Below, piece after piece: positions 23,501 to 64,000 of a stretch of 64,000 bases of DNA. The number at the start of each line of letters is the position of its first letter. The stretch's first letter is position 1. Both the position numbers and the translations under genes were made by a program. This stretch comes from Myoxocephalus aenaeus (taxonomy: Eukaryota; Chordata; Actinopteri; Perciformes; Cottidae), in the NCBI GenBank assembly GCA_038501785.1, contig JBAMJR010000186.1:1328501-1392500 (forward strand), written 5' to 3'. Below the pieces are notes generated by a model. That model saw only the letters and a list, made by a program, of their open reading frames with translations, did no database searches and was not told the origin of the DNA.

Positions 23501-24470
23501 CCAGCTGACTTGGGAGAGAGAGAGAATCAGAAAGAACGACGAAAATAGAGAGAGAGGGAGAGAGGGAGAAAGGGAGGGAGAGGGAGGAAAATAAGAGCCA
23601 TCAGTCTCATCTATCTGACTCTCATACTACTGGATATTATTATTTTTTTGGGGGGGGTTCTCTTTATTTCCTTCATCTTATATTTTTCTCGCTCATATTT
23701 AATCACAAGTTGTTTTTTTATTTCCTTTTGGAGACTCTACTGCCTCTGCTGTTCTCTTACTCACTGCATGGGACTCTACCGCCGTTTGACTCCGCTTCTA
23801 TTTCTTCCTTTTTTGCTTATTTATTTATTCCCACCTCTGGACTAAGATCACCCCCCACGATCGATCGATCAATCGGGTCGATCGATCGATCGATCAGCCG
23901 GACCCGAGGGTGAGTTTGTGACTGTTTTTTTTCCCCCACACAAACTCGAAGGCTAAAGGGGGGTGGGGGGGGGTGGGGGGGGGGGGGGGGCGGGGGAGGA
24001 GGACTCCACTCGCTGCAGAAAGCTCCGGGATTCAAGCCGTCTTCCTGTGCGCGCGCGCGTGTGCGAGAGTGCGGCGCTGAGTTAGTTAAAATAAAACATA
24101 ATTAAAAAAAACAGAAGAATAAAGACAAGAGGGGTCCGCAGCTCGCGACCGCTCCGCCGGTGTGAGAGGATGCTTTAGACTCGGGAGAACATGGTGCCAT
24201 TTTGGAGATAAGTGCCCCCTTCTTTTTTTTTTTGGCACACACATTTTTCTTCTTCATGGGACGGGAGGACAGGCGGGATATCAGGTGGAGGTCTTCAGCG
24301 CGCGCACCTTTCGACGTCGCGCCTGTCAATTAGTGTCGCTAATTGGATTATTTTGATCTTGAATTTACGGGCTGCAGGTTCCGCTCCTCGCCGCCTCCTC
24401 CTCCTCCCTCCCCCTGGAACTCCCACCTCCTCCTCCTCCTCCTCCTCCTCCTCTTCCTCCCTTGGAAGTT
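23500..24470 (+). other. dbp: dbp 5' UTR / leader region (inferred)
   Basis: A purine-rich GAGA stretch (23514-23596) is followed by pyrimidine-rich sequence, a GATC/ATCG tetranucleotide patch (23861-23895), a G-rich run (23958-23997) and CTC repeats (24429-24458) just before the ATG. A possible donor GAGG|GTGAGT at 23909/23910 and a possible acceptor CTGCAG near 24378 would allow a 5' UTR intron. The region is too long to be certain it is one continuous leader. Confidence 0.4.
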
Positions 24471-58045
<33,575 letters not shown>

Positions 58046-59346
58046 GGGCGGAGGAGGAGGAAGAGGAGGAAGACGAAGGAAGAGGAGGAGGAGGAAGGGT
58101 AAAAGGGTACAAGGCAAAACCCAACAACAGCAGCACTTTAGTTGAAGTGGCGAGGGGAGATCTGCAGTGAGCGCTGTGCGACACCGGGGGCGCAAACAAC
58201 CCCACCCAAAAAAAATAAAAGCACAGCGACGCCATCTTGTTTTTTCTTCTTCCCCCCCCCCCCCAGTTTGACTCTCTTTGTACATGCTGCTTCGCCGTCT
58301 CCACTCGATGTACCGTTGCACCGTCGCGTCACCTCGGCAGCTTCCACGCGTCACCCCTCGGTGCTGTTGCTTTTTTGCGTCCCACCCCCCGGTGTCGCAC
58401 GGCGCTCCGCTCCCAGCAGGCAGTGCGTCCCGCGGGTTCAAAACAGGGTGTCGAGTTCACACTTATGCCAGTGAAGTCTCACTTTTTAAGCTCAAGGCAC
58501 GGATTCAAGCCAGGGGGGGGAGGTCAGGTGTGTAATTTTTTTCTATAAATAGGACAAAAAAAAACATGTATATTTTTGAAGTGGGAAGGAAGGCAAGACT
58601 AGTCCAGCAAAAATGAAGAGGAGGAGGAGGAAGAGGAGGAGGTGCGGGGTTTTCGTCCATAACGCAAAGAGATTTTGACAAAGGATTATTGTATATTTTT
58701 CTATTAGCAGAGATAGTCAGGAGGAGGATTTTGGAGATAATCTTTTGTATATTTTATATATGGGCGGGGAGGGGCTGCTTAGCTGGACAGTCACACGGGG
58801 GCCACAGGAACGCTCGTCCCCTCCCGGCCGCTTATCGCAAAACAACAGATAATCTATTTTCGATTTCACCGGAGCTGGTTGAGTCGCGCAGGCCGGAGGC
58901 GTAACGGAGAATGTATCACGGTTGAATCAGGTATTTCACACGATGCGAGGCGGGGCGGGGGGGCATCTGGGTAACGATTGTTTTTGGGGGGTTGTGGGGG
59001 TGGAGGAGGGGGAGGGGCAAAGGAAAATGGAAGACGGTGAAACAAAAATTGTATAGTTTTAAGAACTCTTTTGTGTTTCGTTTTCTTTGTGGGCTCGTTC
59101 AAAGCACTTGATTTGTGATCTTCTATTCGATTCCGTTTTTCTTTCTTTCTTTTTTTACAATCGCAGGGCTTTTATTTTCGAAGGTGAAGGGAGGAAAAGA
59201 GAGAGAGCGAGAGAGAGAGAGTGAGAGAGAGAGAGGACAACAGGAAGCAAATAGCCATCAAAACAGCTGGATGTGAGCAGATGTTTGAAAATGTGATCGG
59301 TGGAGAATTTCACTGGCAGGTTTGCCTTTGTATTGAACGTGTCTCG

Positions 59347-59348
<2 letters not shown>

Positions 59349-59420
<72 letters not shown>
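59349..59420. repeat. (CA)n microsatellite in dbp 3' UTR
   Basis: Pure CA, followed by interrupted CA to 59443. Confidence 0.92.
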
Positions 59421-59422
<2 letters not shown>

Positions 59423-59579
59423 CACACACACACGCACACACACTGACAGACAATCTGTTAACAGTACCTTTCTCTCTCTGTTTACTCCACGATTTGTCCA
59501 GGAAGTGCAAAAATGAAATGCTAACTGGTTTAGGGTTGATTTGCCCGGATCGAACAGTGACTGAAACCTTCAGCATGCA

Positions 59580-59655
<76 letters not shown>
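59580..59655. repeat. (CA)n microsatellite in dbp 3' UTR
   Basis: About 76 bp of pure CA. Confidence 0.93.
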
Positions 59656-59657
<2 letters not shown>

Positions 59658-59748
59658 CCTGACCCAGGTTTTAACCCTCATTGTTGTTGTTGATGTTGTT
59701 ATGGACTTCTATGGTGCTGATTGGATCTGATCCTTCACCTGACGCACT

Positions 59749-59752
<4 letters not shown>

Positions 59753-59792
<40 letters not shown>
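59753..59792. repeat. (CA)n microsatellite in dbp 3' UTR
   Basis: About 40 bp of CA. Confidence 0.92.
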
Positions 59793-59795
<3 letters not shown>

Positions 59796-60045
59796 ACAGA
59801 AATCCCACATGCAAACACTTCCACGGTCTCAAACACAGTACTGAACCGCCGATACCCTTTCTTTGTCTTTTATTCCTTTATCTTTTCTTTCTTTTGTTGC
59901 ATATTGTATCGATAAATCGTATATAGATTTACACATGAACACTTGTCTATACCTCTCCTTCAAACTTTTCCCAATGAGAAACGAGAAATGCACCCTACTG
60001 CTACTGTACCATACAACTGTACTATTGAATATTAAACTATTCTCT

Positions 60046-60083
<38 letters not shown>

Positions 60084-60828
60084 GATATATGCTTGAATTA
60101 TTGTGATAATAGTTGTAATATACATAATTGAATATATTACAGAAAATCCCATTGGAATCATTTTGTCAGTTTTTTCTCAGGTGTTTTTGTCTGAGTTATT
60201 AAATACACATTAAAAAAAAAAAGTATTTGATTGGATCACAGAATTTGTGGTTTTATTTGTTATTTCTTTGTGGAGGGGGAGGGATTTATATTGTTCTTCC
60301 TGTTGCAATGCATGATGGGTTTTGATTCAGTTGTTTCCCAGTTTATTTCTAACTCGCGATGGGACCAAAAAAAACTGGTTTCCTCCAACCGGATTGACCG
60401 TTGGCTAAGCCCCACCCCTTTTGTTGCTGTTGCCAATCAAGCCTTGCATTCTCGAACTTCCTGTTTAACTTTTTAACGTTTACTATGTGAACAGTGGAGG
60501 ATTTTATAGCTAGGGAACAATTACGCTGCGTCTAAAATCTGATTTTTGGGCTCTGATTTTTCTGGTGTCGGACACTTACTTTGTCCATTTTTAAATGTTT
60601 TTTTATGATAAAGTAATTGGTTATGCCAAACAGTGATCCAGTTAGCTTATGGTATGCTCAGGCTATTGGTTACACTTGTGGTTTTGGGGGAGGGGCTTAG
60701 TGGACGGTTAATTTAGAGCTTTTAATTTAGTTTAAACGGTTTAAAGTGTGTGTGACCTGCTCCTCAGTCCTAGTTGTTATGTGTAATTGCTGTGGATTTG
60801 ATTCTCACCTAAATCTGCTTTTGATAAT

Positions 60829-60834
60829 AATAAA
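60829..60834 (+). terminator. Polyadenylation signal AATAAA (candidate, dbp)
   Basis: AATAAA is followed by GTTGGTG about 12 bp on, a plausible GU-rich downstream element. ATTAAA-like signals earlier (about 60023, 60197) and AATAAA at 61406 are alternatives. Confidence 0.45.
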
Positions 60835-60898
60835 ATAACTTTACTGTTGGTGCCGTCCACCCAGGTGTATTATGGGAGCTGTGGTTCTATCCTTGATA

Positions 60899-60900
<2 letters not shown>

Positions 60901-60959
<59 letters not shown>
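60901..60959. repeat. (AT)n microsatellite
   Basis: About 59 bp of pure AT. A smaller AT run is at 60051-60077. Confidence 0.92.
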
Positions 60960-60963
<4 letters not shown>

Positions 60964-61405
60964 TTTTTTTTTCTTGTTTTTGGGGAATAAATGTCTCAAA
61001 GCTGATCCACAGACACACACTTTAAATCCCTGGAAGACAATTCTCAAAACTTCTTGAAAAAAAATCTATTTAGGTTTTTTTTTGTTGCTTTTTTTATATC
61101 TGTTTCAGAAACTTTTGGACAGCGCTATTTTCCTGTGTAACTGTGTTGTTGAGCGCGTGAGGACTTTTCTCTCTTCACAGTTATCCGCTGTAGGAGGAAA
61201 CAGCACTGCGGGTAATAATGACAACAATAATAATGATGATAGCAATAACGTACCTTGTTTATTTCTCCTTTTACTTTGTGGATTCTCAGCTAACTTCTCC
61301 ATGTTGTTACTTTTCATGAACTAGTGCAGCACTACTCTGACTCCTCACCAGCATTGTGTCCACAGGGATGATGTCATAGTTTGGCTCCTCCCCCTCCAAA
61401 ACACC

Positions 61406-61411
61406 AATAAA
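61406..61411 (+). terminator. Polyadenylation signal AATAAA (alternative, dbp)
   Basis: CCAATAAAGGCTC is followed within about 30 bp by TTTTCTGGTGTCTCGCTGTC, a good GU/U-rich element. It could be the distal dbp end, or belong to nothing in the window. Confidence 0.35.
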
Positions 61412-62064
61412 GGCTCATCCTTACTCACCGACAGCTTTTCTGGTGTCTCGCTGTCTGAAAGTGAGAACCAACCAGGCGGCATCCACCACACTGCAGGAGC
61501 TAAGGGGCTAAGTGCATGCAGTTCCTATAATGGCCACTAGAGGCAGGCTCTATAGAACATATAAGACTATTGGAAGTCAGTAAAAAAAAGACTCCCAAGA
61601 GTACAGAATGGTTCAAACACAAAGTAACAAATAATACAAATCAAGTTTTGTTTATTAGCTAAAATATGCTGGTTTAGTGCTGTCAAGTTAGCGTCGCACT
61701 TATTCAGCAAGAAAGTCTCGACTCAGCTTTTTAAATATATATTTTTTGCTTAAATGCAATCACCAGAATTGAAAAGCTAACCTAAATGAACCACCACGTC
61801 ACATGACTTCACGTCAGCAATGTTCTCTGTGATGACGTTTTAGTGCTCTCGTTTAGCTACTTGTCTTTTTTAAAACACGTATAAAAGCTTCAAAATTCAC
61901 GAGTGGAAGAAGGTATTTTTATTTTGGAGAACAAAACAACAATCTTTTATTCTTGTGTTAAGCTCAGGCCTTTTTTCAGGGCCCCCAAAAACACATCTGA
62001 CTTCCAGACGTTGGAACCTGAAGTGCAAAAAATGCTGACTCATTATTGACCCGTTCCTGCAGCG

Positions 62065-62760
62065 CTCTATTGTCTATACATATAGTCTATATTTATACAG
62101 TCTATATTTCTATTGTCTATATATACAGTCTATATTTCTATTGTCTATACATATAGTCTATATTTATATAGTCTGTATATACAGTCTATATTTCTATTGT
62201 CTATATAAACGGTCTATATTTCTATTGTCTATACATATAGTCTATATTTATACAGTCTATATTTCTATTGTCTATATATACAGTCTATATTTCTATTGTC
62301 TATATATAGTCTATATATATAGTCTATATTTCTATAGTCTATATATATAGTCTATATTTCTATTGTCTATATATAGTCTATATATATATAGTCTATATTT
62401 CTATAGTCTATATATATAGTCTGTATTTATATAGTCTGTATATATAGTCTATATTTATATAGTCTATATATAGTCTATATTTCTATTGTCTATATATATA
62501 GTCTATATTTATATAATCTATATATATGTAGTCTATATTTTATTGTCTATATATACAGTCTATATTTCTATTGTCTATATATTAAATCTATATTTTATTG
62601 TCTATATATAAAGTCTATATTTCTATAGTCTATTTATACAGTCTATATTTCTATTGTCTATATATATAGTCTATATTTCTATTGTCTATATTTCTATAGT
62701 CTATATTTCTATAGTCTATATATATAGTCTATATTTCTATTGTCTAGTCTATATTTGATC
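62065..62760 (+). repeat. 0.7 kb AT-rich array, unit about 20 bp (AGTCTATATTTCTATTGTCT)
   Basis: Irregular repetition of AGTCTATATTTCTATTGTCT with TATATATA insertions; the unit length varies. Confidence 0.92.
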
Positions 62761-62810
62761 GTCTATGAGTCTTTTTCATGAAGCTAAAATGTTGACATGT
62801 TCATCATGAT

Positions 62811-62814
<4 letters not shown>

Positions 62815-62894
<80 letters not shown>
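62815..62894. repeat. (CA)n microsatellite
   Basis: About 80 bp of pure CA. Confidence 0.93.
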
Positions 62895-62895
<1 letters not shown>

Positions 62896-63384
62896 ATCGT
62901 TTAGTTTAACTAACTCTTACATTCACCGCCCTGCTGCCCCATAATACCCGCCAGAGCACCCAATGTGGATTAATCCGCCGCTGGAAATAGTCCCAAACAA
63001 ATGCACAAATGTTTCCTCTCATTTGAGTTAAAGCCGCTTTGAGAGACGGATTAACATATTTTTGGTGTCAATATAGAATAAGGTCAACCTAAAAAATATC
63101 AATAATCCGTTCAGACTTCATTTTATTCTGCTAGTATTTGAAAATTGGGTGTTTGGGTATTCATACACGGACTAACACATAGAAGGTTTTTGGTCTTTTC
63201 ATGGAACTTGTTTGATTGGCAGCTCAGCCTATTGTTTGTCCCGCCTCCGCTCCATCCTCTGTTTCCAAACAAGGGACAGCATGTTTTTCTACACCCTGAA
63301 ATGTAAAAACACACAATTTACACACATTATTAATCGTTCCCTCACTTTCATATTATTACATATTATTAGTGTTCCCTCTTTCTC

Positions 63385-63387
<3 letters not shown>

Positions 63388-63436
<49 letters not shown>

Positions 63437-63520
63437 ATATTAAATAATAAATCAAACCTTTTACACAGAAAGTGCAACAGCAGACCATTGGGAGGCACTC
63501 AGAGCCTTCTGACAGCTTCT

Positions 63521-63572
<52 letters not shown>
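63388..63572. repeat. Two (TG)n microsatellites
   Basis: TG runs at 63388-63434 and 63523-63572, with a third at 63931-63962 near the window end. Confidence 0.9.
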
Positions 63573-63574
<2 letters not shown>

Positions 63575-63929
63575 ATATTTATAGCGAGGGCGCTTGAGAT
63601 GCTTCGCTGTAATTGTTGTGCATATCAGACTCAGACTTTGTTGGCCATGTGTGCATTACACATGCAATGAATTTGACTGTATTTTCCGTTGCTCTCAACG
63701 TACGTGCACAGAAATAGACAAATAAACAAAAAATAAAACAAAGGTAAGCATAAAAGGTGTACAAATATATATACAAATGTATATGCAAAAGTATGCACAT
63801 AAAAAAAACACAACAACGCTGACAGTGAAATGGAGGTAAAACAATGATAAAGAACTTGAAACTCCTTAAAACCTGAACGTGCTACGTGCGCAGAAAACGC
63901 TAACAAGAGAGACGACATTGCTCAATTGT

Positions 63930-63963
<34 letters not shown>

Positions 63964-64000
63964 TTGTGCATCCCAACGTGTGCATGTGCATCGGCCAGGA

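Larger units (their letters stand above)
58046..60850 (+). other. dbp: dbp 3' UTR (inferred)
   Basis: Non-coding sequence after the bZIP stop contains GAG-rich DNA, a poly-C run (about 58251-58264), and CA arrays at 59349-59420, 59580-59655 and 59753-59792. AATAAA occurs at 60829; the transcript might continue to the AATAAA at 61406. Confidence 0.5.
61440..64000. other. Intergenic region downstream of dbp
   Basis: No recognisable gene. It contains the TCTATAT array (62065-62760), (CA)n at 62815-62894 and TG runs at 63388-63434, 63523-63572 and 63931-63962. Confidence 0.65.

Noticed and set aside
24102..24330. Alternative upstream coding start for dbp
   Set aside because: The frame of MSRPL opens only just upstream of 24471, and no in-frame ATG precedes it; MSRPL matches the start of related PAR factors.

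Overview
The window is nuclear DNA from a ray-finned fish, most likely a percomorph teleost. It has split genes with canonical GT/AG junctions, GC-rich exons in AT-rich introns, abundant (CA)n/(TG)n and other microsatellites, and short dispersed elements typical of teleosts. There is nothing prokaryotic and no autonomous transposon gene.

Three genes are supported, all on the + strand. (1) Positions 121-2079 hold the last two coding exons of a Shisa-family AMPA-receptor auxiliary protein ending in the PDZ ligand EVTV, probably shisa7; its 3' UTR runs to an AATAAA at 3700. (2) A C2H2 zinc-finger gene resembling ZNF865 has a 5' UTR exon near 8000-8608, a 4.3 kb intron, and one large coding exon (13381-17590). 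The coding exon carries an apparent +1 frameshift at a 12-A run (16900-16911); without it the ORF is 1402 codons with about 12 zinc fingers. Its 3' UTR ends near 18770. (3) A complete five-exon PAR-bZIP gene, dbp (D-box binding protein), spans 24471-58045 and encodes 400 aa, followed by a long 3' UTR. In human, SHISA7 and ZNF865 lie close together on 19q13.42 and DBP on 19q13.33, so the order here looks like compacted conserved linkage.

The dbp promoter region (22160-23500) holds CCAAT boxes, GC/KLF boxes, a tandem E'-box/E-box and a perfect CRE, which suits a clock- and cAMP-responsive output gene. The dbp introns contain seven unrelated minisatellite or low-complexity arrays of 0.8-1.9 kb each, together about 10 kb of a 33.6 kb gene, plus several near-perfect hairpins and a foldback MITE. 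One array in intron 4 repeats the nonamer CTAGGGTTA about 30 times, which matches the half-site of telomere-binding TRF proteins.

The remainder is intergenic: 3.7-8 kb, 18.8-22.1 kb and 61.4-64 kb hold microsatellites, repeat copies and no recognisable gene. The long ORFs seen in these places are read through tandem repeats. I did not find a new multi-gene system; the most notable signals are the frameshift, the array cluster in dbp, the TRF-site-like array, the hairpins and the promoter layout.
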